Shown in pieces: positions 35,200 to 44,560 of a stretch of DNA of 52,183 nt. The notes beneath the pieces were generated by a model that did no database searches, was not told where the DNA came from, and was given only the letters and a program-made list of their open reading frames with translations. Positions within the stretch are counted from its first letter, which is position 1, and every line of letters begins with the position of its first letter. Source of the DNA: Dolichospermum sp. LEGE 00240 (GTDB lineage Bacteria; Cyanobacteriota; Cyanobacteriia; Cyanobacteriales; Nostocaceae); contig NZ_JADEVZ010000033.1 in NCBI RefSeq assembly GCF_015207875.1, positions 1 to 52,183 on the forward strand, read 5' to 3'. Position numbers and translations under genes: made by a program.

Positions 35200-36102
35200 T
35201 TATCTATGTTCGGTTTCAAAAGTTATGCTCTCAGACTGATATGCAGGTGGTTCAACATGAATGAGAATCCTCACAGGATGAAAACGTTGTTCTAGTTGTT
35301 TTTCGACTTCTTCCGTGATGTTGTGGGCTGTCTCTACATCTGGTGCATCTACAATGAGGTGCATTTCTATAAAAACTTGACGACCAATGACACCACGAGA
35401 AGCGATATCATGACAGTTGAGGACACCGGGGACGGAAACGGCGATCGCATGAATAGTTTCGGGGGCGATCGCCATTTGATCTACCAACCAAGGTAAATTT
35501 TCGGTTAACACTGACCAACCACTCCAAAACACCAGTAAAGCCACCGGGAAAGCTAGTAATACATCTAACAATTGATAACCCAGCCACACACCAATTAAAC
35601 CACCAATAACCGAAATTGTCACCCAAACATCGCTCATAGTATGGGTAGCATCAGCAATTAGAATCGAACTACCTACCCTTTTTCCCACATTCCGTTCATA
35701 AAAAGCGACAAAAATATTTACTCCTAAAACAATTAATAATAACCACAATTCTGGAGGTGATATTCTCACAGGTTCACCACCTTTAAGAATCCTTTCCACT
35801 GTACCTTGGACAATTTCAAAACAGGCTATTCCTAAAAATGCAGCAATACCTAAAGCGCCCACAGCTTCAAATTTATTATGTCCGTAAGGGTGCTCCCGAT
35901 CTGGTAATGGTGAAGAAAACTTAATCGCCACTAGTCCTAAGATATTATTGGCACTATCCGTCACACTATGTAAGGCATCAGCCAGTAAGCTTAAAGAACC
36001 TGTCCAATTGCCCACTAGAGCTTTTAACCCCATCACGAATATGTTTAGCAATAGTGTAATAATTAGAACTCTTCTAACTTCAGTGCGGTTATCGTAAGTC
36101 AT
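35200..36102 (-). CDS. Cation diffusion facilitator transporter (FieF/MntP-type length)
   Basis: The 300-residue CDF protein has six membrane helices and metal-site motifs LLADALHSVTDSANN (helix 2) and LIADATHTMSDVWVT (helix 5), both HxxxD. The HPYGHNKFEAVGAL loop is typical of the family, and a cytoplasmic ferredoxin-like domain with HDIASRGVIGRQVFIEMHL follows. Unlike the first CDF (19423) it has no His-rich N-terminus, so metal choice may differ; Zn, Fe, Co or Mn are all possible. It is transcribed alone. Confidence 0.9.
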   Translation of the reverse strand: MTYDNRTEVRRVLIITLLLNIFVMGLKALVGNWTGSLSLLADALHSVTDSANNILGLVAIKFSSPLPDREHPYGHNKFEAVGALGIAAFLGIACFEIVQGTVERILKGGEPVRISPPELWLLLIVLGVNIFVAFYERNVGKRVGSSILIADATHTMSDVWVTISVIGGLIGVWLGYQLLDVLLAFPVALLVFWSGWSVLTENLPWLVDQMAIAPETIHAIAVSVPGVLNCHDIASRGVIGRQVFIEMHLIVDAPDVETAHNITEEVEKQLEQRFHPVRILIHVEPPAYQSESITFETEHR

Positions 36103-36255
36103 ATATTTATAATTGTGATTTGTGAAAAAAAGGAATAGAGAATGTGTTTTCTTTAACTCTTACTGTACAGCAATAAGTATTTGTTGCTAAGAATAAATAT
36201 ATAGAAAATAGGTCAAAACTTGCTAATTAAGAATTTATCTCTTTATTGCCCAAAA

Positions 36256-36288
36256 AGATCCCCGAATTCTTAAAGAATTCGGGGATCT
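36256..36288. terminator. Perfect 15-bp inverted repeat
   Basis: agatccccgaattct and its exact complement agaattcggggatct are separated by three bases. It lies upstream of both flanking, divergently oriented genes, so it is more likely a palindromic repeat or regulatory structure than a terminator of either. Confidence 0.4.
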
Positions 36289-36378
36289 GGATATATCTGG
36301 ATATTGGATATTATAAATATTATAGAGAGCATATTCCGGTAATATAGATAATTACGAATTATTGTTAATAAGTAGCTT

Positions 36379-36726
36379 ATGTCTTCTGTACCTCTCACAC
36401 TGAATCTAGTAGAAGGTTCTGTTTCCGTCAGTTTTTCACCCCAAGCAGCACAGGAATTAAAAGCAGCAATAGATGAATTAATGAAAAGCCTCAAAGCTGT
36501 TGCTAATAAAACTCCAGGAACAGGTAAAGTCAGTCCCCAACCCTCGTTAGAGTATCGTTACACTGGGGATGTATTTATAGAACTATTCTGCAATCCTAAT
36601 ATCTGGCCGACTCCCTTTGCAGCTAAAGTTTTGTTAACAATTCGCAATCTAGGGATTCGGTTAACGACAGAAGCGGAACTTACCCGTGTGATTGAGGATC
36701 TTAATCAGTATTTAGAGCAGTTTTAA
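36379..36726 (+). CDS. Conserved-looking cyanobacterial protein of unknown function
   Basis: The 115-residue soluble protein begins SSVPLTLNLVEGSVSVSFSP, continues with an amphipathic helix (AAQELKAAIDELMKSLKAV), and ends with an aromatic strand region DVFIELFCNPNIWPTPFAAK and a terminal helix. No catalytic residues are suggestive. The codon use is like housekeeping neighbours rather than the AT-rich island. Confidence 0.6.
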   Translation: MSSVPLTLNLVEGSVSVSFSPQAAQELKAAIDELMKSLKAVANKTPGTGKVSPQPSLEYRYTGDVFIELFCNPNIWPTPFAAKVLLTIRNLGIRLTTEAELTRVIEDLNQYLEQF

Positions 36727-36779
36727 ATTAACGTCTAAACTATGATTTTTGTGATTTTGATGATTTTTATGATCAATCC

Positions 36780-36867
36780 CTCATCTTCATCAAAATAATT
36801 CTAAAAATCATAGTTCAGACTTTTTTCTCATCTTCATCAAAATAATCCTGAAAATCATAGTTTGGAC
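36780..36867. repeat. Direct tandem repeat, 47-bp period
   Basis: ctcatcttcatcaaaataat followed by a variant of ctaaaaatcatagttcagac is repeated twice with a 47-bp period. It is non-coding and directly precedes the damaged helicase locus. Confidence 0.6.
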
Positions 36868-36969
36868 AATTATGATCAAGAGACTGAAAAAGGGACTTTG
36901 CAATTTATTGATGACATAAGCTGTTACGCAGCTAAATTTGATAACCATAATTTACTTGAACTTTGTGGT

Positions 36970-36986
36970 GCGGGCATCTTGCCCGC
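36970..36986. repeat. Short palindrome at the helicase remnant boundary
   Basis: gcgggcatcttgcccgc forms a 6-bp GC-rich stem with extra pairing. It ends 18 bp before the helicase remnant, whose N-terminal part is missing, so it may mark the break. Confidence 0.5.
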
Positions 36987-37004
36987 TAGAATTATACGAA
37001 CTAA

Positions 37005-38030
37005 ATGCACAACAGCTTAATTCAAGGCAAAATTCAAGTCAAAGCACATCCAGAAAAAAAGATTCACGCGAAAGTTTATATTTTACGTCCTGAACCATTT
37101 AATCAACATACACCTGCTACAGCAATAACTGGTTCTTCTAATCTAACAGAAGCAGGTTTGGGTGGGGGAAATTTTTATAATTATATTAATAAGTTATTAG
37201 ATAAAGGTTGGAGTCAGCAAGAAATTGAAAAAGACATTGAAAGACTAAGCGAAGAAAATCCTAAAAATCAAACTTTCAAAAGTACGGATTTTCAGCCTAG
37301 TTTTATGGAAAGTTTAGATGAAGTTAAACTTTTTAGCGGAACTTATCAAGAAGAACAGGACGAAAGATTGAAATTTCTGTACTTTTTACGCAACTTTAGA
37401 AAAAAACATAAAGCTTGGTTTGATAAAATAACAAAAATGCCCTTAAAATCAAGAGTAGGAAGAAATTCTACCACGATTAAAAAACCTGATTTGCAAAATG
37501 GCACAGTTGCATTTTTAAAGACAGACAAAAAGTTTGAATTTTATTGGATAGATAGTCATAACCAACCCAAAGAAATTACACCTTTAGCAGCATTTAAAAT
37601 ATTTGAAGCTGAGGAAAATGAAAAAAATGGCGAATTAATTCCTAATCATCATGATCATGTGAATAAAGCTATTGAATATTTTGAAAATCTTGAACATAAG
37701 TTGGTACAATCACAAATAGATCCAGAAGCGTTAGGAGGGGTAGCGCAAAATGCTAAGAAGTTCCTGTTTTAAATTATCAATCATCCCAAAATTACGGAAA
37801 ACCAAAAGGGAAATATTAAGAAAATTATCATTTTGATTGATATAGGAAAATACACTAATTTACCTGCTGATGTTGACAAGTTGCAAAGGAAAAAGTTAAA
37901 ATTAGATACTGCTATTTTAGAAATTGATAGAATTGCCCAAAAATATAGTGTAGATTCATCCAATTTCCAAAAAGGAGACAAAAGAAAAGTTGAGACACCA
38001 GTATTAATTATTTCTGAATCTTTTATGTAA
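37005..38030 (+). pseudogene. PLD-domain/SNF2-type helicase remnant
   Basis: The first 50 codons contain a phospholipase-D-like active site: KIHAKVYIL (HxK) and ITGSSNLTEAGLGGG. After the GGG the sequence jumps to what looks like the C-terminal part of a large helicase (NKLLDKGWSQQEIEKDIERL to EALGGVAQNAKKFLF), so the helicase core is missing. A TAA at 37770-37772 ends the frame, but coding clearly continues in the same frame to 38030 (LIDIGKYTNLPADVDKLQRK, ending PVLIISESFM). The gene is therefore truncated, internally deleted and interrupted. Full-length relatives occur beside Eco57I-type methyltransferases, as here. Confidence 0.6.
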
Positions 38031-38187
38031 AACAATATTTATTGTAGGTTGGGTTGAGGAACGAAACCCAACACACTGAATCTTTTATGTAAAACAATAT
38101 TTATTGTAGATTGGTTGAGGAACGAAACCCAACACACCCTATTATCCTTCCTGGTTGGGTTTCACTTCGTTCTACCCAACCTACAAA
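38016..38187. repeat. 62-bp tandem duplication within a long palindromic repeat
   Basis: Two 62-bp copies (from 38016 and 38078) span the end of the helicase remnant and the repeat taggttgggttgaggaacg; the second copy has lost two bases. The far arm ttctacccaacctac near 38172-38186 can pair with the first. The family recurs at 50294-50381. Confidence 0.7.
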
Positions 38188-38238
38188 GATTCAATCAATA
38201 TTTTTTTCCATCATTAAAAAAAGTTCAGGGATTTTATT

Positions 38239-41200
38239 ATGAAAAAACAACAAATTCAGGACCTATTTAATCAACGTTACAATCAAGCTAAATGGAAGCA
38301 ATTTTTAGGACAAGCATTTGCTAATGTTCAGTTATTATCAACTCCTGAAAATTTGACAGGTATTGATGATCATGTTGCTACTAATGCTCAAAAATTAGGC
38401 TATATATTTCTGAATGAAGATGGTATTGATAGACAAATTGCCGTTTATGAAGTTACACTTGCACAGGGGATTATTTTAGAACGGAATCGCGTAGGATTAA
38501 GAAATTTATTGCGTAAATATTGGAAAAATATTGATGCTGCTTTGATTGTTTATCATCATCCTCAAGATACAAATTGGCGGTTTACTTATGTTTCTGAATT
38601 AACAGGTTATGATGCAGAGGGCGAATTTATTCAAATTAAAACCGAACCTAAACGCTATACTTATATATTAGGTGAGGGTGAAAGTATTAGAACTGTGGTA
38701 GAACGGTTTGAACGGATTATTAATAAAGGTAATAAAGTTAGTTTAGATGATGTCAAAGAAGTGTTTCCTGTAGAGAAACTTTCTAAAACATTTTTTGAGA
38801 AATATAAAGAACATTATAATAATTTCTGTGAATATATCATTTCCCATCCTGGTATTTCTCAAACTGTCTTTCATGGTGATGACAAAGCTATTCGTGATTT
38901 TAGTAAAAAGTTATTAGGAAGAATTGTATTTTTATATTTTATTCAGAAAAAAGGCTGGTTGGGTGTACCAGAAAATGAAGATTGGGGAAAAGGTGATCAT
39001 CATTTTTTAACTAATCAGTTTACAAGTTTTACTGATAAAGAACTTTTTTATCAAGATTTTTTATCTGTGCTGTTTTTTGATACTTTAAATACAAAACGCG
39101 CTAATGATTTATTTATTAAAAATCCATCTTATAAAATACCCTATTTGAATGGTGGTTTATTTGAGGAAGATCATCCAAATCATCGGAATTTAATTTTTCC
39201 TGATCATTTATTTGCAAATCTCTTTAACTTTTTTGATCAGTATAATTTTACTATTTATGAAGATGATCCTCTTGATCATACCATAGCTGTTGACCCGGAA
39301 ATGTTGGGACATATTTTTGAGAATTTACTAGAAGATAATAAAGATAAAGGTGCATATTACACTCCGAAAGAAATTGTCCATTATATGTGTCAGGAAAGTT
39401 TGATTGAATATCTAAATACCTATTGTCTAAACTGTGATTTTTCTGATTTAGGGATTACTTTGATAGAAGAAACTCAAAAAGAATTGATTACACAATTCAT
39501 CAAAAAGAAAGAAATCAATATAAATATTCTTGAAAAATCAAGCAAATCAAAGGAATCCTATAAATCATGGTTCAGACACTTGAATATTGCATTGGATAAT
39601 GTCAAGATTTGTGATCCTGCTATTGGTTCGGGTGCTTTTCCTATGGGTTTTTTACATGAAATATTTACCGCAAAACAAACTTTACATACTTTTGAATTTG
39701 GAAATACGACTAATTTTAATGCTTCGGATGTCAAGTTAAATATCATCCAAAATAGTATTTATGGGGTGGATATTGAACGCGGTGCTGTGGATATTGCTAG
39801 ATTGCGTTTTTGGTTGAGTTTAATAGTAGATGAACCTGAACCCAAAGCGTTACCTAATCTTGATTATAAAATTGTGGTGGGTAATAGTCTGGTGAGTAAG
39901 TTTGGTGATGATATTATTGATATTGATTGGGAAATCAAAGATGTTACACAAGGAAGTATTTTAGTTGATGTTTACCAACCTCAAGAAATTTTAAGGAAAA
40001 TTAGTGATAAACAAAAAGAGTTTTTTAGTCCAGATAGCGATAAGAGAAAGTTAGCTACTGATATCCGTAATTTAAAAATTGATTTGCTGATAAGTCAATT
40101 GGAATTGATGATTAAAACTAAAGGTATGGAAAATAAACCCACTAGTACGGATAAAACTTTAACTAAGAACACGGAAATTTATTTACAAACTGTTGGTTGG
40201 AAACAAAATATTAAGGAATTGAAAGCACTCAAAAATAAATCTGATGAATCTCTTAATTTCTTTGATTGGAGGTTAGATTTTCCTGAAGTTATGAATCAGC
40301 AAGTTGTGGAAAATGTGGGTTTTGATATTGTAATTGGTAATCCTCCCTATGGTGCAAAATTAAGTAGATTAGATATTAAATTTTTTAAAGAAAAGTATCA
40401 AATAAAAACTTCTGAAACGGCTATTCTTTTTGTTGAAAGAGGTATTTCGTTGAATAAAAAAAAGGGGATAAAAACATATATTATTCCCAAATCATTCACT
40501 TTTGCATCGAATTATTCAGATATAAGACATTTTGTTAAAAAAGAAATTGCTTTGATTGCAGACTGTGGAAAAGCATTTGATAATGTAAAACTTGAGGCTT
40601 GCATTATTTCTATCCACAAAGGTAAAATAATAGATAACTATAAATCAATCTTATTTAAAGCTGATAAATCTTTTGATTTTATGGGTAATATAAGTAAAAA
40701 ATTAAAAACACAATTCGGGCTTTTTCCTAATGGAATTAATCATCTTGAGTTAATAATTGGTAATAACATTTTTCAAAAAAGTATTTTTTTAAATGATATT
40801 GCTAACAATAGTAGAGGAGAAATTGGATTACAAAAACATTTAGTTACAGAAGGTAAATATGCAGTTATTGGAGGTAAGGAAATTAATAAATATGGAATTA
40901 GAAATATTAAAGGATATATTAATGATGCAAATTTAATTAGTGAAAAAGCAAAAATCAATAAAAATTCTGTACTTGTGCAAAACATTGTAGCGCATATTAC
41001 TAAACCTTATGAACATATTCAAATTATTAGCTGTATTCCTGAACAAACTGATCTAATTTTAGTAGATACTATTAATCAAATTACCATTACAAAAAATGAG
41101 ATATCATCTCAATATATTTGGTGCTTATTAAATTCAAAACTTGTAAATTGGTATGCTTATCTTTTTATATTTGGGAAAGCCATTAGAACAATGCATTTTG

Positions 41201-41451
41201 ATAGTCCCGTAACATCTCGTATTCCTATTATGTTAAGTTGTGAAAATACCCAAAATATATTTATTAAGAAAGCAGAAAAAGTTATAACCCTCAAATCTCA
41301 AGGTAAAGATACAACCACATTAGAACAACAAATAGACAACATGGTTTATAAACTTTACGAATTAACCTATCAAGAAGTAAAAATAATAGATCCTGAATTT
41401 ACATTAACAGAAAAAGAATATGCAGACATAAAAATAGATAATTATTTTTAA
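38239..41451 (+). CDS. Eco57I-type restriction-modification DNA adenine methyltransferase
   Basis: In this 1070-residue protein the N-terminal 190 residues (with IAVYEVTLAQGIILERN) resemble the nuclease-like front of type IIG enzymes, but a full PD-(D/E)xK set is not clear. The N6-adenine methyltransferase core has motif I CDPAIGSGAFPMGFL (Asp459) and catalytic motif IV IGNPPYG (Asn701). The 350-residue C-terminus would be the target recognition region. The frame is intact. The associated helicase at 37005-38030 is broken, so this may act as an orphan methylase. Strong AT bias matches the surrounding island. Confidence 0.85.
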   Translation: MKKQQIQDLFNQRYNQAKWKQFLGQAFANVQLLSTPENLTGIDDHVATNAQKLGYIFLNEDGIDRQIAVYEVTLAQGIILERNRVGLRNLLRKYWKNIDAALIVYHHPQDTNWRFTYVSELTGYDAEGEFIQIKTEPKRYTYILGEGESIRTVVERFERIINKGNKVSLDDVKEVFPVEKLSKTFFEKYKEHYNNFCEYIISHPGISQTVFHGDDKAIRDFSKKLLGRIVFLYFIQKKGWLGVPENEDWGKGDHHFLTNQFTSFTDKELFYQDFLSVLFFDTLNTKRANDLFIKNPSYKIPYLNGGLFEEDHPNHRNLIFPDHLFANLFNFFDQYNFTIYEDDPLDHTIAVDPEMLGHIFENLLEDNKDKGAYYTPKEIVHYMCQESLIEYLNTYCLNCDFSDLGITLIEETQKELITQFIKKKEININILEKSSKSKESYKSWFRHLNIALDNVKICDPAIGSGAFPMGFLHEIFTAKQTLHTFEFGNTTNFNASDVKLNIIQNSIYGVDIERGAVDIARLRFWLSLIVDEPEPKALPNLDYKIVVGNSLVSKFGDDIIDIDWEIKDVTQGSILVDVYQPQEILRKISDKQKEFFSPDSDKRKLATDIRNLKIDLLISQLELMIKTKGMENKPTSTDKTLTKNTEIYLQTVGWKQNIKELKALKNKSDESLNFFDWRLDFPEVMNQQVVENVGFDIVIGNPPYGAKLSRLDIKFFKEKYQIKTSETAILFVERGISLNKKKGIKTYIIPKSFTFASNYSDIRHFVKKEIALIADCGKAFDNVKLEACIISIHKGKIIDNYKSILFKADKSFDFMGNISKKLKTQFGLFPNGINHLELIIGNNIFQKSIFLNDIANNSRGEIGLQKHLVTEGKYAVIGGKEINKYGIRNIKGYINDANLISEKAKINKNSVLVQNIVAHITKPYEHIQIISCIPEQTDLILVDTINQITITKNEISSQYIWCLLNSKLVNWYAYLFIFGKAIRTMHFDSPVTSRIPIMLSCENTQNIFIKKAEKVITLKSQGKDTTTLEQQIDNMVYKLYELTYQEVKIIDPEFTLTEKEYADIKIDNYF

Positions 41452-41624
41452 AATTAGGCGCGAAAGTAGGAATTTTAATCAATCCTGATGAATTAACTGT
41501 TACTGTTTATCGTCCTCATGGTAAAATCACATTATTAACAGCAGATGATAAATTAACTGTAGATGAATTATTTCCTGGTTGGGAAATTGCTATTTCTGAA
41601 TTATGGCCTCCTGTATTTGAATAG
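41452..41624 (+). pseudogene. C-terminal fragment of a Uma2-family endonuclease
   Basis: About 57 codons directly after the methyltransferase stop read KLGAKVGILINPDELTVTVY, then LLTADDKLTVDELFPGWEIA and a stop. This is the typical end of Uma2 (DUF820) PD-(D/E)xK proteins, which are abundant in cyanobacteria. The N-terminal two thirds, including the active site, are absent and no start codon is available. Confidence 0.6.
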
Positions 41625-41744
41625 GTGTTTAAAGTAGTATCCCGTAATTTTTACCTCCCCTTACTCCCCCCTTGTAAGCTAATACACACAAGGGGGAAGG
41701 GAAGAAATTTCCTGATTCTTTCTAAACTCCTGACTCGGTGACTC

Positions 41745-42971
41745 CTATTCTTTGAGTAATAAATAGAATAGTAAACCGTTACCGCCAGAAATACCAGCGC
41801 GATCGCCTGCTAATTGACCAGAACCCATGAAATAATCAACTCTTCCCGGTCCTTTAATCGCACTACCTGTATCCTGATCCAATACAAACCGGTTAACTAG
41901 ACGAGATTCCAGTTTGCCACGATTAGTAGGATAAGGAAAGGAATTGACAATCAGCGCCAGTGCGCCCGGTGGCATCAGAGACTTATCTGTAGCAATGGAA
42001 CGTTCGGCAGTGACAGGGACAAGAATACTACCTGTCGCTGGCGTACCGTTAGTTTCTGCAAAGAAAACAAACCTTTCCCAACGTGGTAAATAATTACTTA
42101 ACTCCTGGGGATTTTGGCGGAAATAAGCAATTAACTTAGGCATGGTTAAACCACTCAGTGGCATTTTCCCATCCTTTGCTAGTTCTCGACCGATAGAAGT
42201 CCAAGCATAATCAGTTCCTCCAGCAAAACCAACGGATGTTCTGCGTCCATTAGTTAATCTAATTTGGGCAGAACCTTGGATATGAACCATGTATGCGTCT
42301 AGACGATTACGAAACCAGAGAAGTTCTAAACCTCGCAACCTGCTTTTATCCCCCAGTAACCCATCCTTTCCTTCTAAATCAACCCGTTTAGGATGGGGTT
42401 TTGGCCATTTCTGGAAATCCGGTGGCAGACGATAAAGAGGATACTTGTATACAGAAGTCCTGACTCGACTGGCAACATACACAGGCTCATAATAAGCTGT
42501 AAACTTAACAGTTCCCTTGCCATCGTTACCTACAGACTGGTAAAACACAAACTCCCGTCGTACAGCAGCTTGTAGTTCAGCCGCCGACTGAGAACTCACA
42601 ACCAATTGCCGAAAGCGTACCAAACTGCGCTGCACCCGATTCAGGGTAATTTCCTTAATTGGGTAATCTTGATAGGCTGTAACAGCTTTATTACTTGCCA
42701 AATAGCGCAAACTGTTATCTATGGAGGTCAGCAATGCTTGTTTATCCCCCTGTTTACCCCAAAGTTGTTCATCCAAACCTAAGCAATTCTGGGGGGTGCA
42801 AACAGTTTCTAAATCAATAGGTTGGAGTGCTGGTAGTACTACAGGTGGTATTTCCGGAGTTACTGGTATCGTGACTGGCTGTGAATTAGGAGCTTGAGCT
42901 ATAACTGAGGAAAGTGGATTTATAAAAGCAATTCCCAGACTTAAGGCCAGCAAAGTAAGGTTTTTTCTCAT
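41745..42971 (-). CDS. mltA: Membrane-bound lytic transglycosylase A
   Basis: The 408-residue exported protein has a signal peptide ending near VIAQA (residue 27) and a Pro-rich linker. The MltA domain (about 150-310: FTAYYEPVYVAS, WFRNRLDAYMVHIQGSAQI) is followed by the 3D domain containing the catalytic aspartate in GRVDYFMGSG (near residue 388). MltA cleaves peptidoglycan glycan strands non-hydrolytically, giving 1,6-anhydromuramic ends. The mature N-terminus lacks a lipobox, so it is probably periplasmic. The gene starts two bases after the stop of the upstream 82-residue gene, forming an operon. Confidence 0.92.
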   Translation of the reverse strand: MRKNLTLLALSLGIAFINPLSSVIAQAPNSQPVTIPVTPEIPPVVLPALQPIDLETVCTPQNCLGLDEQLWGKQGDKQALLTSIDNSLRYLASNKAVTAYQDYPIKEITLNRVQRSLVRFRQLVVSSQSAAELQAAVRREFVFYQSVGNDGKGTVKFTAYYEPVYVASRVRTSVYKYPLYRLPPDFQKWPKPHPKRVDLEGKDGLLGDKSRLRGLELLWFRNRLDAYMVHIQGSAQIRLTNGRRTSVGFAGGTDYAWTSIGRELAKDGKMPLSGLTMPKLIAYFRQNPQELSNYLPRWERFVFFAETNGTPATGSILVPVTAERSIATDKSLMPPGALALIVNSFPYPTNRGKLESRLVNRFVLDQDTGSAIKGPGRVDYFMGSGQLAGDRAGISGGNGLLFYLLLKE

Positions 42972-42973
42972 GT

Positions 42974-43222
42974 TTATCTTTCAATACTAGAATTAAATAC
43001 AGGTTCTACCCGAATTCCTGCAATCTTAGACGGACGCACCACTAAATATTCGCCTTGAATATTCTTAATCGGTACGTTAATAAACTCATTTGAATCATGC
43101 TTTGGAGTTAATACGCCGCTATACCATTTTTGAAATTCTGGAAAGGTGGAAAAACGCACTTCTTCCCGATGTCCATTGTCTAGCAGCAAAAAAACAGCAT
43201 ATTCGTTAGGAGTTCTAGGCAT
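42974..43222 (-). CDS. Small conserved-looking protein upstream of mltA
   Basis: The 82-residue soluble protein starts MPRTPNEYAVFLLLDNGHRE and contains FPEFQKWYSGVL and EYLVVRPSKIAGIRVEPVF, an alpha/beta pattern. It ends two bases before mltA, so the two are probably translated from one message. Function not recognised. Confidence 0.65.
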   Translation of the reverse strand: MPRTPNEYAVFLLLDNGHREEVRFSTFPEFQKWYSGVLTPKHDSNEFINVPIKNIQGEYLVVRPSKIAGIRVEPVFNSSIER

Positions 43223-43289
43223 AAATTTACACTACTGAAAATACATCTTCTCCATTGTTAACCACGTCGCACCATTATGAAAAGAATTA

Positions 43290-43385
43290 TCTAGGAGTCA
43301 GGAGTCAGGAGTCAGGAGTAAAACTGGCTTGCTGTCTGGTTCGGAATTTAGATTCTGTACTTCATTAATCTGCAATTTGCTGTAT
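43290..43385 (+). repeat. Dispersed repeat, family D, copy 2
   Basis: Three aggagtc units lead into gtaaaactggcttgctgtctgg and tgcaatttgctgta, matching 18003-18088. It lies just before the start of the mltA unit. Confidence 0.5.
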
Positions 43386-43396
43386 CTAGGACTTAG

Positions 43397-44164
43397 CTAA
43401 AATAATTTGAATTTAGCCAACTGGTTTTCAATTATTCCTGTCAGCATTTGCTTGAGTTCCGTACCACTTTGAAATTGTAAAACCTGCTGGGTGGGCAAAT
43501 CAAAGGGAAATTGCCCTGACAAGTCTGGACGTTGCATTTGCACCAGTAAAATTTGCTCAGTCCGTTTACTGTGGATAGCATAACCCATTTCTACACAGAC
43601 ATGAGGACTGGGAATTAATTGATTTGTTTCCTGACTGTCAATGCTAGTTATGGCAGTGGTATCAGCAATAAATAATAAACTCTTACGGATTTTTCTCATG
43701 CTGGCGCGACTTAAACGCAAACAAGCATTTTTGGGACGAGGTGATTCTACTAAGGTCAGGGGAAAATGCGATTTTTCATTTATACTTTTTAAAGTGGTAA
43801 GCAATTCTTCTTTGAGAAGATCATTAGCTGTCCCATATTCGGTTTGATAACAGAAATATATTGTCGGATCTAATTGGGCTAATACAGCCTGTTTAGTAAA
43901 ATAAATTTCATGACTAATCAAGTCAATGTTAGCTACAGAATATCCACCGCTGCCTTCAATATAAAACTCAATATTTTCTCCTTCTAAATATCGCCCAAAC
44001 CAAGTTGATGTTTTTACTGCGTCGCTATCCTCTAAAAAGTCTGCTCGTAATCCTGATTTTAATAGGCTTTTTTTACTCAGCCGAATATCTGGAGGACGTT
44101 TTTCCAGTTCTGTAATCGGTTCATAATCCGGTAGATACCACGCTTTGAGCGCAATAATTGACAT
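43397..44164 (-). CDS. Unknown protein with TIR-like/nucleotide-binding C-terminal signature
   Basis: In this 255-residue protein the N-terminal half has no recognised motif. The C-terminal half reads SLLFIADTTAITSI, then PHVCVEMGYAIHSKRTEQIL and GQFPFDLPTQQVLQF, a pattern resembling the ExGYA...PFDL region of TIR-like and predicted nucleotide-binding proteins of bacterial signalling and defence. No TIR-type catalytic pair can be assigned with certainty. It is a single gene with a structured element just upstream. The resemblance is inference and needs a profile search. Confidence 0.6.
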   Translation of the reverse strand: MSIIALKAWYLPDYEPITELEKRPPDIRLSKKSLLKSGLRADFLEDSDAVKTSTWFGRYLEGENIEFYIEGSGGYSVANIDLISHEIYFTKQAVLAQLDPTIYFCYQTEYGTANDLLKEELLTTLKSINEKSHFPLTLVESPRPKNACLRLSRASMRKIRKSLLFIADTTAITSIDSQETNQLIPSPHVCVEMGYAIHSKRTEQILLVQMQRPDLSGQFPFDLPTQQVLQFQSGTELKQMLTGIIENQLAKFKLF

Positions 44165-44212
44165 AAGGCGCTATTTTCAATGTCTCTTTCTATTTAATTC
44201 TAGTCCAAAATT

Positions 44213-44391
44213 ACAAACAACAACACCCAAACATCTACTCGCCTGTTGATTTCCTCTTCTTGTTGATCCTAGCCAGGGATGTACCACCTCCCACCAACTT
44301 GACAAACAAGTGATGGAAATCAGTCACAGCGCCCCCTGATCTTCAGTCATGTGAGGAAATATCAGCTTTCGCGTTGGGTGTCGTTGTTTGT
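44213..44391. ncRNA. Candidate structured RNA bounded by a 20-bp stem
   Basis: The arms acaaacaacaacacccaaac (44213-44232) and cgttgggtgtcgttgtttgt (44372-44391) pair at 17 of 20 positions and enclose about 140 bases with further hairpins such as acttg/caagt (plus strand, near 44319-44333). Length and a long closing stem recall 6S RNA, but I cannot identify the family. On the minus strand it would be the 5' leader of the 255-residue gene, 48 bp from its start. A MITE is the main alternative. It lies in the 867-bp gene-free stretch 44165-45031; 44392-44560 shows nothing recognisable. Confidence 0.35.
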
Positions 44392-44560
44392 TGACGAGAC
44401 AGATGTAAATTAAACAGCGCTTTTACCTCTTATTTAACTTGTGGTTTCTCTCTTCTTTCTCTCTAGCTGTCGTATCTGCCAGGGAAGCTATACCTGCTTC
44501 AACTATTAGGATAACAGCTTTAAATTCGATAGGACATTTTTGCAATTAAACTTTACTAAA

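Noticed and set aside
36256-36288. Terminator of a neighbouring gene
   Set aside because: It lies upstream of both adjacent genes (35200-36102 minus, 36379 plus), so a terminator role for them is not possible; listed only with low confidence as an inverted repeat.
37833-38030. Independent 65-residue gene
   Set aside because: It is in the same frame as the helicase remnant and separated from it only by a TAA; it is better read as that gene's C-terminus.
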